NCBI GenBank assembly: GCA_963804595.1
Contig: CAWDQZ010000019.1
Location: 124,001 to 188,000, forward strand
Origin: DASUPK01 sp963804595
Lineage (GTDB): Bacteria > Actinomycetota > Thermoleophilia > Solirubrobacterales > 70-9
Length of the DNA: 64,000 bases
Direction of reading: 5' to 3'
The notes under the pieces: model-generated
Told to the model about the DNA's origin: nothing
Database searches by the model: none
What the model saw: the letters and a program-made list of their open reading frames with translations, nothing else
Position numbers and translations under genes: made by a program
Shown: positions 32,645-40,875 of the stretch, piece after piece
How the letters are laid out: each line of letters opens with the position of its first letter
How positions within the stretch are numbered: the stretch's first letter is position 1

Positions 32645-33790
32645 GTGCCACCTCCCGGAAGAGCAGCCATCGGCAGTTGGAGCGGTGGGCGCTATCTGCG
32701 CTTCGGCGAGGCGATCGAGGCCGAGCGGCTCGAGGCTCTGCTCAGGCCCGGCGACGGGGTCGACACGGTGATGACGGCCGACGCCTACGGCCAGGGGGAG
32801 GCGGACTCGCTCGTGGGCCGTGCCCTCGAGGGCGCGGACCGGAGCGCCTTCAGCCTGGTCGGCGCGGTCGGCCACGACTTCTACGAGGGGGAGCGTCAGG
32901 GACCACGCGGCTTCCCCCGTTTCACCGATCCCTCGCTGCGGGGCCCTGACGACTACGCGGGCTATCTGCGCATGGCCGCCGAGCGCAGCCTGGAGCGGCT
33001 CGGCCAGGACCGCTTCGACGTCCTGCTGCTCCACAACCCCGACCGCACCGGATACGAGAGCGAGACGGTCTGGGACGCGATGGCGGAGCTGCGCGGAGAG
33101 GGCATCGCTGACGCGATCGGCGTCGCCCCCGGCCCGGCGAACGGCTTCACCCTCGACCTGGTCCGCTGCTTCGAGCGCTTCGGCGACCGCATCGACTGGG
33201 CGATGGTCATCCTCAACCCGCTCGAGCCCTGGCCCGGGGAGCTCTCCCTCGGGGCCGCGGTGCGGCGGGGAGTGCGCGTGATCACGCGGGTCGTCGACTA
33301 CGGCGGGCTGTTCTGGGACGACGTCGCCCCCGAGACCGAGCTGCCCCAGGGCGACCACCGCAACTTCAGGCCGGAGGGCTGGATCGCCGAGGGCCGTGCC
33401 AAGCTCGACCGGCTGAGGCCGATCGCGGAGCACGCCGGGCTCACGCCGATGCAGCTCGCCTGCCAGTGGAACCTCTCTCATCCCGCAGTCGAGTGCGTGG
33501 TCCCGACGTTGATCCAGGAACTGGGTGGGGCCGCCCGCCCGATCGAGGACAAGCGAGCGGAGCTGGCGAGCCTGCCGGCCGAGCGGCTGATCGCCGAGCC
33601 AGACGTGGAGAAGATCCGTGCGATCGGCGACAACACCGGCTGCATGGCGCTCAAGGGCGCGACACCGGATCACACAGGGGAGGAGCGCCCGGATCGCTGG
33701 CCCGTCAGCGCCGAGCTCGCCGAGGTTGCGGGGCGCTGGGAGATCGATCCCGAACGAGATCTTCGCCAGGCTGCCGCGGCTGCCCGCTAA
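32645..33790 (+). CDS. aldo/keto reductase family protein
   Basis: A (beta/alpha)8-barrel oxidoreductase-like protein of 381 residues from GTG 32645. Visible motifs: GSWSGGRYLRFGEAIEAERLE near the N-terminus, VDTVMTADAYGQGEADSLVGRAL (Asp and Tyr of the catalytic tetrad, about 39-61), SLERLGQDRFDVLLLHNPDRTGYE (His, about 112-135), AMAELRGEGIADAIGVAPG (about 144) and QLACQWNLSHPAVECVVPTLIQELG (about 275-299). NADPH is the usual cofactor; the substrate is unknown. The N-terminus lacks a few residues of the usual first strand, so an earlier start inside the 24-base divergent gap to pepF cannot be excluded. That gap is too short for two separate promoters. Confidence 0.85.
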   Translation: MPPPGRAAIGSWSGGRYLRFGEAIEAERLEALLRPGDGVDTVMTADAYGQGEADSLVGRALEGADRSAFSLVGAVGHDFYEGERQGPRGFPRFTDPSLRGPDDYAGYLRMAAERSLERLGQDRFDVLLLHNPDRTGYESETVWDAMAELRGEGIADAIGVAPGPANGFTLDLVRCFERFGDRIDWAMVILNPLEPWPGELSLGAAVRRGVRVITRVVDYGGLFWDDVAPETELPQGDHRNFRPEGWIAEGRAKLDRLRPIAEHAGLTPMQLACQWNLSHPAVECVVPTLIQELGGAARPIEDKRAELASLPAERLIAEPDVEKIRAIGDNTGCMALKGATPDHTGEERPDRWPVSAELAEVAGRWEIDPERDLRQAAAAAR

Positions 33791-33861
33791 CCTCGAATCC
33801 GTCCCGGTCTCGGCCAGGGACGGCAATGACAGCGGTACTTTCAGCGATCAGGAGAGTGCTA

Positions 33862-34272
33862 GTGGGGACCGGCTCGACCGCGTTCACGATCGTCGGCGCG
33901 CTGGTGATCGGCTTCGGAGTGCCGCTCCTGTGGATCTTCCTCGGCTCCCAGTTCTACGGGAAGACGGGTGCCGTGAACGGTCCGGTCGCAGCCTTCATCG
34001 GAACGGGGATCCTCGTCTCCTACTACGGTCTCCTGCTGGTCGCGTCCTGGGTCAGGGCTCGCATGCTCAAGCGCCAGACCGGCCGGCCGCAGCGCCTCAC
34101 CGGCCGCGACCCGTGGAATCGCAGCATGCGCGACACCCCCTACAAGCCCGGGCAGCAGGAGAGTGACCCGGTTGAGAGGCTCTTCGTCGCCACCGCGATC
34201 GTCTCGCTGATCGCCTTCCTGGTCTGGTTCGCCTTCTTCGCCGGCGCGCCCTTCCCGAACAGCCCTGGCTGA
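33862..34272 (+). CDS. two-helix membrane protein
   Basis: A small integral membrane protein. GTG 33862 is chosen because AGGAG (33850-33854) sits 7 bases upstream; ATG 33826 is an alternative that adds 12 residues. The product of 136 residues has helices at about 5-30 (TAFTIVGALVIGFGVPLLWIFL), 42-64 (AAFIGTGILVSYYGLLLVASWV) and 108-130 (FVATAIVSLIAFLVWFAFFAG), so three spans are possible. A polar loop contains RLTGRDPWNRSMRDTPYKPGQQ. No family is recognised; similar proteins occur in actinobacteria. It overlaps or abuts the methyltransferase gene downstream. Confidence 0.75.
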   Translation: MGTGSTAFTIVGALVIGFGVPLLWIFLGSQFYGKTGAVNGPVAAFIGTGILVSYYGLLLVASWVRARMLKRQTGRPQRLTGRDPWNRSMRDTPYKPGQQESDPVERLFVATAIVSLIAFLVWFAFFAGAPFPNSPG

Positions 34273-34315
34273 CTCGGGCCTCAGTGCCTGGGAGCTGACC
34301 GCGCGGACGGTCGAG

Positions 34316-34888
34316 TTGCCCACGGGTGAGCTGCGCCTGCTCCAGCCGGAGGAGGGAGCGGAGGTCCCGGACGACGGGCCCGTCGAGTGGGCGCCACTCG
34401 CCCCCTACTGGGCGATCCTCTGGCGCAGCGGCGTCGCACTCGCCCACGAGCTCTCAACCGCCTCGCTCGAGGACAAACGCGTGATCGAGCTCGGCTGTGG
34501 CCTGGCAGTCCCGAGCCTGGCGGCGGCGCGAGCGGGCGCCGTGGTCATGGCAACCGATGTCCGCCCCGAGCCCCTCGAGCTCGCCGAACGAAACGCTCGC
34601 GCCAACGGCTTGCGGATCGAGACGGCGGTGCTCGAGTGGACGAAGCCGGACGAGCTCATCACGAGCACGCCCTTCGACCTGGTGATCGGCTCGGACGTCC
34701 TCTATGAGCGCCAGAGCGTCGCCGCGCTGCTGAAGCTCCTGCCGCGCCTGGCTGACGAGGCGCTGATCGCTGACCCGGGACGCCCGGCCAGCCATCCGTT
34801 CATCGAGCAGGCGTCGAAGCGCTGGGACTTGAAACCGAGCCGGAGCGGGCCGGTCAGCCTCTACCGGCTGAGGTTTGGCGCCGAATAG
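34316..34888 (+). CDS. SAM-dependent methyltransferase (METTL16/Nnt1-like family)
   Basis: A class I methyltransferase of the family that contains protein-lysine and putative nicotinamide methylases. SAM motif I is VIELGCGLAVPSLAAARAGA (about 56-75), motif II VMATDVRPEPLELAERNARANG, and the post-motif is PFDLVIGSDVLYERQSV (about 119-135). TTG 34316 is the first standard start (190 residues), but the conserved N-terminal segment of this family (here AWELTARTVELPTGELRLLQP) begins upstream. A CTG at 34265, overlapping the previous gene's end, would include it. The substrate is unknown. radA follows 30 bases later. Confidence 0.85.
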   Translation: MPTGELRLLQPEEGAEVPDDGPVEWAPLAPYWAILWRSGVALAHELSTASLEDKRVIELGCGLAVPSLAAARAGAVVMATDVRPEPLELAERNARANGLRIETAVLEWTKPDELITSTPFDLVIGSDVLYERQSVAALLKLLPRLADEALIADPGRPASHPFIEQASKRWDLKPSRSGPVSLYRLRFGAE

Positions 34889-34918
34889 TTCGTCGGGTCC
34901 CGTCCTTACTGTGGGCGC

Positions 34919-36343
34919 GTGGCCTCGAGGGGACCCTCTTACCGATGCTCGGACTGCGGCCATGCCGCGCTCACCTGGACGGGGCAGTGCCCCGGCTGCG
35001 GCGCCTGGAACACCCTCGAGCAGGTGAGCTCCACGGCACCCGCGCGACGGGGCCCGGGCCGCGCGGCCGCCGGCGCCCCCAAGCCGGTGCCGCTCCGCGA
35101 CGTCGTGGCGGAGCGCTCCGAGCGGCTCCCCACCGGGATCGCCGAGCTCGACAGGGTGCTCGGCGGGGGCCTGGTCCCCGGCAGCCTCGTCCTGCTGGGC
35201 GGGTCGCCCGGAATCGGGAAGAGCACCCTGGCCGGGATGGCGCTCGCCAACCTCGCTGGCGCCGGCAACGACGTCCTCTACGTCTCCGGTGAGGAGTCCG
35301 CCGCGCAGGTGCGGCGGCGCGCCGAGCGCCTCGGCGAGGCGGCGCTGTCGGTGCCGATGCTCGCCGAGCCATCTCTCGCCAGCGTGCTGGCGGCGCTCGA
35401 GGCGGGCCGGCCGGCGGCGTGCGTGATCGACTCGGTCCAGACGCTCGCCGTCCCGGACTCCGCGCCCGGCAGCGTGGGGGCCGTCCGGGAGGCGACCGCC
35501 GCGCTGCTCGAGACCGCGAAGCGACTCGACATCACCCTGATCCTGATCGGCCACGTGACCAAGGAGGGGTCCCTGGCGGGTCCGCGCGCGCTCGAGCACC
35601 TCGTCGACTGCGTCCTGCATTTCGAGGGCGAGCGCGAGCGAACCTTCCGCACCCTCCGTGCGCTCAAGAACCGCTTCGGCGCCACCAGCGAGGTCGGCGT
35701 CTTCGAGATGCGCCAGGGCGGGCTGGTCGAGGTGGTAGACCCCTCAGCCCGCTTCGTCGGCGAGGCCCGGCCAGCTCCTGGGTCCGTCGTGCTCTGCGCG
35801 ATGGAGGGAACGCGGCCGCTGCTGGTCGAGGTCCAGGCACTGGTCGCACCCACCGAGATCGTGCCTCCCCGGCGCACGGCGACAGGCGTCGACCGCGGCC
35901 GCCTCGCGCTGGTCCTGGCGGTCCTGACGCGCCACGCCGGGGTGTCCCTGTCGGCGGCCGACGTCTTCGTCAACGTCGCCGGAGGAATCCGCGTGGACGA
36001 GCCGGGGGCCGACCTCGCGATCGCGATCGCCGTCGCGTCGGCGCATTCCGGCCGCCCATTGCAAGCCGACGGCCGGCCGCTCGCCTGCTTCGGCGAGATC
36101 GGCCTCACCGGAGAGGTCCGCTACGTCGCTCACGCCGACCGCCGGGTGGCCGAGGCGCGTAAGTTCGGCCTCGGCACCGTCCTGGGCCCTCCGGCCGGCG
36201 ATCAGGAAATCCCGGGCCTGTCGGCGGTGAGCAGTCTCAAGACGGCGTTGTCTGGCGGGTGGCGCCGAATTTCACCCTCGACACGCGCGCCTGCGCGTGT
36301 CGATGAAATTCGGCGACAGGACCCGCCCGCCGCGGCGGCTTGA
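34919..36343 (+). CDS. radA: DNA repair protein RadA
   Basis: A RecA-like ATPase that promotes branch migration in recombination. The 474-residue protein has an N-terminal zinc finger (CSDCG at 9-13 and CPGCG at 23-27), Walker A GGSPGIGKST (about 93-102), the RadA-specific KNRFG motif at about 250, and a C-terminal Lon-protease-like domain (RLALVLAVLTRHAGVSLSAADVFVNVAGG, about 325-353). The usual end is near SSLKTAL (about 443). The last 30 residues are encoded by a large inverted repeat and look like read-through of a repeat element. It precedes disA, as in B. subtilis and mycobacteria. Confidence 0.96.
   Translation: MASRGPSYRCSDCGHAALTWTGQCPGCGAWNTLEQVSSTAPARRGPGRAAAGAPKPVPLRDVVAERSERLPTGIAELDRVLGGGLVPGSLVLLGGSPGIGKSTLAGMALANLAGAGNDVLYVSGEESAAQVRRRAERLGEAALSVPMLAEPSLASVLAALEAGRPAACVIDSVQTLAVPDSAPGSVGAVREATAALLETAKRLDITLILIGHVTKEGSLAGPRALEHLVDCVLHFEGERERTFRTLRALKNRFGATSEVGVFEMRQGGLVEVVDPSARFVGEARPAPGSVVLCAMEGTRPLLVEVQALVAPTEIVPPRRTATGVDRGRLALVLAVLTRHAGVSLSAADVFVNVAGGIRVDEPGADLAIAIAVASAHSGRPLQADGRPLACFGEIGLTGEVRYVAHADRRVAEARKFGLGTVLGPPAGDQEIPGLSAVSSLKTALSGGWRRISPSTRAPARVDEIRRQDPPAAAA
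36263..36315. repeat. large imperfect inverted repeat at the 3' end of radA
   Basis: Outer arms CGCCGAATTTCA (36263-36274) and TGAAATTCGGCG (36304-36315) plus inner arms TCGACACGCGC (36278-36288) and GCGCGTGTCGA (36293-36303) give 23 paired bases. Only a 3-base bulge (CCC) and a 4-base loop interrupt them. It lies inside the radA reading frame but past the conserved domain, 105 bases before disA. It could be a REP- or MITE-like element or a strong mRNA hairpin. I saw no second copy in this window. Confidence 0.75.
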
Positions 36344-36419
36344 CAAGTTCTTTCCCGACCTTTCCACACGGATTTCCCCGCAAAGCACGGCCCTCCGCTA
36401 TCTGCTTCCATCAACAGCG

Positions 36420-37535
36420 ATGGCGTCTTCGCTTCCCGGCGACGATCTACAGGAGTTGGAGGCGCGACAGGATCCGCGGCTTTTGCGGGCGCTCGACATC
36501 GTCGCTCCCGGCACGGCACTCCGGGAGGGCATCGACAACATCGTTCACTCGCGCACCGGCGGGCTGATCGTCATCGGAGACCCTGAGGAGGTCTCCTTTC
36601 TCTTTTCGGGGGGCATCAACCTCGACATCGACTACACCCCGGCGCTGCTCTACCAGGTGGCGAAGATGGACGGCGCGATCGTGCTCAACGAGCAGGCGAC
36701 CAAGATCGTCTGCGCGAACGTGCAGCTGATGCCCGACCCGACGATCCTCTCGTCGGAGACCGGCACGCGCCACCGCACCGCGGAGCGCGTCTCCAAGCAG
36801 ACGGACGCCCTGGTCGTCGCGATCTCCGAGCGGCGGGACGTCGTCTCCCTCTACCTGGGCGGCATGAAGTACATCCTCCAGGACATCCCCGCCGTCCTCG
36901 CCAAGGCGAACCAGGGCCTCGCCACGCTCGACAAGTACCGCGCCCGCCTCGATTCGGTGTCCACCAGGCTGACGCGACTCGAGTTCGAGGGATCGGCGGT
37001 CCTCTACGAGGTGCTCTCGGTGCTGCAGCGAGCCGAGTTGGTCACCCGGATGGCCGTCGAGGTCGAGCGCTACATCGTCGAACTCGGTACCGAGGGCCGG
37101 CTGATCGAGATGCAGCTCGAGGAGACGATGGTCGGCGTCGCAGCCGACAAGTCGGCGCTGATCCGCGACTACTCCGTCGAGGACACCGAGGAGAACCTCG
37201 CCACCACGCTCGCCGCGATCGCCCGCATGCCCCACCAGGACCTGCTCGACTTCGGTCGCCTCGCCGAGCTGCTCGGCTACGACCGCAAGGTCTCGACCCT
37301 TGACTTTCCGGTCTCGCCGCGCGGCTACCGCGTGCTGGGGCGAATCCCCCGCCTGCCGAAGCTGGTGGTCCAGCGGATCATCCAGGAGTTCGGCGGGCTC
37401 GATGAGGTGCTGGCTGCGAGCGACGACGACCTCGAGGCGGTCGAGGGGGTCGGCGCCGGGCGCGCCAAGGACATCCGCGAGGGTTTGCGGAGACTTCAGG
37501 AGGTCGACCCGGTCGACCGCTACTTACAGAGTTAG
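36420..37535 (+). CDS. disA: diadenylate cyclase DisA
   Basis: Octameric DNA-scanning enzyme that makes c-di-AMP from two ATP. ATG 36420 gives 371 residues. The DAC domain has the DGA motif in KMDGAIVL (about 83) and the RHR motif in TGTRHRTAERVSKQTDALVVAIS (about 115). A central helical linker follows, then a C-terminal RuvA-like HhH DNA-binding domain (RIPRLPKLVVQRIIQEFGGLDEVLAASDDDLEAVEGVGAGRAKDIREGLRRLQE, split here only by description). The longer open frame to 36297 overlaps the radA end and is not needed. It forms a unit with radA, carD and ispD; a potassium transporter gene lies 1.4 kb downstream. Confidence 0.96.
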   Translation: MASSLPGDDLQELEARQDPRLLRALDIVAPGTALREGIDNIVHSRTGGLIVIGDPEEVSFLFSGGINLDIDYTPALLYQVAKMDGAIVLNEQATKIVCANVQLMPDPTILSSETGTRHRTAERVSKQTDALVVAISERRDVVSLYLGGMKYILQDIPAVLAKANQGLATLDKYRARLDSVSTRLTRLEFEGSAVLYEVLSVLQRAELVTRMAVEVERYIVELGTEGRLIEMQLEETMVGVAADKSALIRDYSVEDTEENLATTLAAIARMPHQDLLDFGRLAELLGYDRKVSTLDFPVSPRGYRVLGRIPRLPKLVVQRIIQEFGGLDEVLAASDDDLEAVEGVGAGRAKDIREGLRRLQEVDPVDRYLQS

Positions 37536-37560
37536 ACGGCGCCGTCAGGCCGTCTCGACG

Positions 37561-37604
37561 AAAGGAGAGACCGATTCCCGAGGTAACAGAGGAGGTAACG
37601 GAGG
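37561..37604 (+). promoter_or_regulatory. two alternative ribosome binding sites for carD
   Basis: AAAGGAGAG (37561-37569) is spaced well for an in-frame ATT at 37574, while GGAGG (37600-37604) is 8 bases before GTG 37613. Codons 37574-37612 are open and encode an acidic peptide (PEVTEEVTEDEAV). The start of carD is therefore ambiguous, and the two sites could give two isoforms. Confidence 0.45.
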
Positions 37605-37612
37605 ACGAGGCG

Positions 37613-38155
37613 GTGGTCACCGCCCTCGAGTTGGAGGCGCCAGTCTGCAACTTCGAGGAAGGAGACAACGTCGTCTACCCCCACCACGGGGCAGGAGTGG
37701 TCCTCAAGAAGGAGACGAGGGACCTGATGGGAGAGAAGCGGGACTACCTCACCATCAACATCCTTCACAACAACATGACCGTGATGGTCCCCTGCGAGAA
37801 CGCCCACAGGGCGGGCCTGCGGCGGGTCATCGACGAAGAGCAGGTGAAGAAGGTGATCGGGGTTCTCACCGACGAGGTCTCCGAGATGCCGAAGAACTGG
37901 AACCGCCGGTTCAAGCACAATCGCGAGAAGATCAAGACGGGCGACGTCTACGAGCTCGCCGAGGTCGTTCGCAACCTCGCGATCAGGGAGTGGGAGAAGG
38001 GCCTCTCCACGGGCGAGAAGCAGATGTACACCCGTGCGAAGAAGATCCTCGCGTCGGAGTTCATGTACGCCCTCGATAAGGACGAGGACGGCGCCGAGGC
38101 ATACCTGGACGAGCTGCTGGAGGAGCGCTTCGGCGCCGCCAAGGCGACCGCCTAG
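37613..38155 (+). CDS. carD: CarD-family transcriptional regulator
   Basis: CarD binds the RNA polymerase beta subunit and stabilises open complexes, especially at rRNA promoters. From GTG 37613 it has 180 residues. The Tudor-like RNAP-interaction domain (about 14-75, FEEGDNVVYPHHGAGVVLKKETRDLMGEKRDYLTI split around the middle) is followed by a helical DNA-binding domain with WNRRFKHNREKIKTGDVYELAEVVRNLA (about 102-129), KGLSTGEKQMYTRAKKILASEF and an acidic tail. The N-terminus is about 12-25 residues longer than in mycobacterial CarD. It precedes ispD as in many actinobacteria. Confidence 0.95.
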   Translation: MVTALELEAPVCNFEEGDNVVYPHHGAGVVLKKETRDLMGEKRDYLTINILHNNMTVMVPCENAHRAGLRRVIDEEQVKKVIGVLTDEVSEMPKNWNRRFKHNREKIKTGDVYELAEVVRNLAIREWEKGLSTGEKQMYTRAKKILASEFMYALDKDEDGAEAYLDELLEERFGAAKATA

Positions 38156-38171
38156 CACCTCCGCATCGGCC

Positions 38172-38819
38172 GTGATCGCGGCCGCCGGCTCCGGGGAGCG
38201 ACTCGGAGCCGGCGGCCCGAAGGCCTTCGTCGAGCTCGCCGGGCGACCACTCCTCGACTGGTCCCTCGACGCATTCAAAGCCGCCGGCTGCATCTCCGAG
38301 ATCGTCGTCGCGGTCCCGCCGGCGCAGGAGACGGCGGTCGCCGAACGCGGGGTCGTCGCCGTGGCCGGCGGTGGGCATCGATCGGAATCGGTGGCCAAGG
38401 CGGTCGAGCTCTGCGGCGAGGACATCGTCGTGGTGCACGACGCCGCGCGGCCGCTGGTGACGCCGGCGCTGATCAACGCAGTGATCGAGCGGCTGGCGTC
38501 GGATGTGGAGGCCGCGGGGGCGATCGCAGCCTGCCCGGTCACCGACACGATCAAGCAGGCGGGCGAGGGTGGCGAGGTGCAGCGGACCCTCGACCGCTCT
38601 GGGCTCTGGGCGGTGCAGACGCCCCAGGCCTTTCGAGCGGACGCCCTGCGAGAGGCGCTCTCCGATCCCGACTCGCTTCCCGGTGCCACCGATGAGGCGA
38701 TGCTGGTGGAGCGCCGCGGCGGCCGTATCCTGATCCACGCAGCCCCGCCGGAGAACATCAAGGTGACCACGCCGCTCGACCTCCGGGTGGGCGAGCTGCT
38801 GCTTCGAAACCGGGGCTGA
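38172..38819 (+). CDS. ispD: 2-C-methyl-D-erythritol 4-phosphate cytidylyltransferase
   Basis: Third step of the MEP isoprenoid pathway: MEP plus CTP gives CDP-ME. GTG 38172, 16 bases after carD, gives 215 residues, slightly short at the N-terminus but with an intact nucleotide-binding AAAGSGERLGAGGPKAFVELAGRPLL (residues 3-28, described as the G-rich loop and PK). Other motifs: VAVAGGGHRSESVAKAVEL (about 72), VVHDAARPLVTP (about 89-100), DTIKQ (about 125), the WAVQTPQAF catalytic region and TDEAMLVE (about 177). ispF, often fused or adjacent, is 5 kb downstream here. Confidence 0.95.
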   Translation: MIAAAGSGERLGAGGPKAFVELAGRPLLDWSLDAFKAAGCISEIVVAVPPAQETAVAERGVVAVAGGGHRSESVAKAVELCGEDIVVVHDAARPLVTPALINAVIERLASDVEAAGAIAACPVTDTIKQAGEGGEVQRTLDRSGLWAVQTPQAFRADALREALSDPDSLPGATDEAMLVERRGGRILIHAAPPENIKVTTPLDLRVGELLLRNRG

Positions 38820-38821
38820 GC

Positions 38822-38851
38822 GGAGAGCGGGAGCAAACGCCCCCGCTCTCC
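38822..38851 (+). terminator. stem-loop after ispD
   Basis: GGAGAGCGGG (38822-38831) pairs with CCCGCTCTCC (38842-38851) around a 10-base loop directly after the ispD stop. No T-run follows, but the location between ispD and kup fits transcription termination of the radA-ispD unit. Confidence 0.55.
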
Positions 38852-38941
38852 CGCTCCAGGGCGCTCCGGTCCGTCAAACCCATCCCGGGCGCCTGACCCA
38901 TGGGCCTGGCGCGCCATCCATCCGGCTAGGCTCGCCGCACC

Positions 38942-40852
38942 TTGGAGGCGGACCGAAGACGCGCTCTCGGCGGTGCGGCCCTGACGATCACGGCGCTCGG
39001 CGTCGTCTTCGGCGATATCGGCACCAGCCCGATCTACACGATCCAGACCGCCTTCAATCCGAGCGACCCCCACCCGATCCAGGCCTCGACGCAGACTGTC
39101 TTCGGCCTCGCCTCCCTGATCTTCTGGGCGGTGACGCTCATCGTCACCGTCAAATACGTCGGCCTCGTCATGAACGCCGACAACGACGGGGAGGGCGGGA
39201 TCATGGCTCTGATCTCACAGGTGCGCCAGCTCGGCGACGGCGTGAAGGGGCGCACGAAGTTCGTTCTTGCCGGCCTCGGCGTCTTCGGCGCCGCCCTCTT
39301 CTTCGGCGACAGCATGATCACACCCGCGATCTCGGTCCTCTCGGCGGTCGAGGGAACGAAGACGATCGCCTCCGGGATGGACCCGTACGTCGTGCCGATC
39401 ACCGTGGTGATCATCCTGGGGTTGTTCTCCGTCCAGATGCTGGGCAGCGGAGTGGTGGGCCGCCTGTTCGGCCCGGTGATGCTGGTCTGGTTCGCGACGA
39501 TCGCCGTCCTGGGGATCCGCGGCATCACGATGCACCCCGAGGTCCTCAAGGCGCTTTCTCCCAGCTACGCCTACGACTTCCTCTTCCACAGCGGCTCGAG
39601 CGGCTTCTATTCGCTCACCGCTGTCGTGCTCTCCTTTACCGGGGTGGAGGCGCTCTATGCCGACATGGGCCACTTCGGGCGGCGCGCGATCACGCAGGGA
39701 TGGCTGCTGCTCGTCTTCCCCGCGTGCATCCTCAGCTACCTCGGCCAGGGTGCGCTGATCCTGGACGACCCACAGGCGATCAGCGCTCCCTTCTTCCGCC
39801 TCATGCCCCACGGCGGCCTGATCCCACTCGTGATCCTCGCCACCGCCGCCACGGTGATCGCCTCCCAAGCCGTGATCTCCGGGGCCTTCTCGATCGCCCA
39901 CCAGGCGGCGCAGCTGGGCTACCTGCCGCGGCTGCGGGTCGTCCACACCTCGGAGCGCGCCTACGGGCAGGTCTTCATCCCGATCATCAACTGGGTGCTG
40001 CTGGTGGCCGTGCTGACCCTCGTCCTCGCCTTCCAGAGCTCCTCGAAGCTCGCCTTCGCCTATGGAACCGCGGTCACGGGAACGATTCTCTGCACCTCGG
40101 TTCTGTTCTTCTTCATCGCCAGGCACCGCTGGCGCCTGCCCCTCTTGCTGACGCTGCTCGGCGCGGGCTTCTTCCTCACCATCGAGCTCGTCTTCTTCGC
40201 CTCCAACCTGACCAAGATCTTCCACGGCGCCTGGCTGCCGCTGGGCATCGGCGTCGCCCTCTTCGTCGTGATGACCACTTGGTACCGCGGCCGCGAGCTC
40301 GTCACGGCCGAGCGCTTCCGGGTCGAGGGGCCGCTCGAGCAGTTCGTGAAGAAGCTTCGGACGCACGATCCGCGAGTCGCCCGCGTTCCGGGAACCGGCG
40401 TCTTCCTGAACCGGGGCAAGGAGACTGCGCCGCTCTCGATGCGGGAGTGCGTCGATCACCTCCACTCGCTGCCTGAGAACGCGATCATCCTCTCACTCGA
40501 GACGCTGCCGGTGCCCAGAGTGCGACCGCGCGACCGCCTCGAGGTCGACGACCTCGGCTACCAGGACGATCGCCTCAGCTTCGTTCGCGCGAAGTATGGA
40601 TACGCGGAGGAATACGACGTGCCGAAACTTGTCAGGCAGATCGCGAAGGCGGGGGTCGAGTGTCCCGTGGACGCCCGTCACGCCTCCTTCTTCCTCTCGC
40701 GAGTCGAGCTCAAGCCGAGCGACCGACCAGGAATGAGACGCTGGCGGAAGCGGCTGTTCCTGGTCACGGCACTGCTCAGCGCCGAGCCGGCGGATTACTT
40801 CCGGCTGCCGCGAGAGCGGACGATCACGCTCGGGTCAGAGATCGAGTTTTGA
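38942..40852 (+). CDS. kup: KUP/HAK/KT potassium uptake protein
   Basis: Low-GC-independent K+ importer driven by proton symport. The 636-residue protein has the family N-terminus LGVVFGDIGTSPIYTIQTAF (about 20-39), about 12 transmembrane helices to residue 450 (for example FGDSMITPAISVLSAVEG and VLSFTGVEALYADMGHFGR, about 225-243), and a soluble C-terminal domain (about 460-636). That domain includes VPGTGVFLNRGKETAPLSM. The TTG start is 123 bases after ispD, beyond a stem-loop. Kup proteins are direct c-di-AMP targets in several Gram-positives, and disA lies 1.4 kb upstream; the link here is inference. Confidence 0.95.
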   Translation: MEADRRRALGGAALTITALGVVFGDIGTSPIYTIQTAFNPSDPHPIQASTQTVFGLASLIFWAVTLIVTVKYVGLVMNADNDGEGGIMALISQVRQLGDGVKGRTKFVLAGLGVFGAALFFGDSMITPAISVLSAVEGTKTIASGMDPYVVPITVVIILGLFSVQMLGSGVVGRLFGPVMLVWFATIAVLGIRGITMHPEVLKALSPSYAYDFLFHSGSSGFYSLTAVVLSFTGVEALYADMGHFGRRAITQGWLLLVFPACILSYLGQGALILDDPQAISAPFFRLMPHGGLIPLVILATAATVIASQAVISGAFSIAHQAAQLGYLPRLRVVHTSERAYGQVFIPIINWVLLVAVLTLVLAFQSSSKLAFAYGTAVTGTILCTSVLFFFIARHRWRLPLLLTLLGAGFFLTIELVFFASNLTKIFHGAWLPLGIGVALFVVMTTWYRGRELVTAERFRVEGPLEQFVKKLRTHDPRVARVPGTGVFLNRGKETAPLSMRECVDHLHSLPENAIILSLETLPVPRVRPRDRLEVDDLGYQDDRLSFVRAKYGYAEEYDVPKLVRQIAKAGVECPVDARHASFFLSRVELKPSDRPGMRRWRKRLFLVTALLSAEPADYFRLPRERTITLGSEIEF

Positions 40853-40875
40853 GTCCCGATTCGCCGAGCGGCCGG

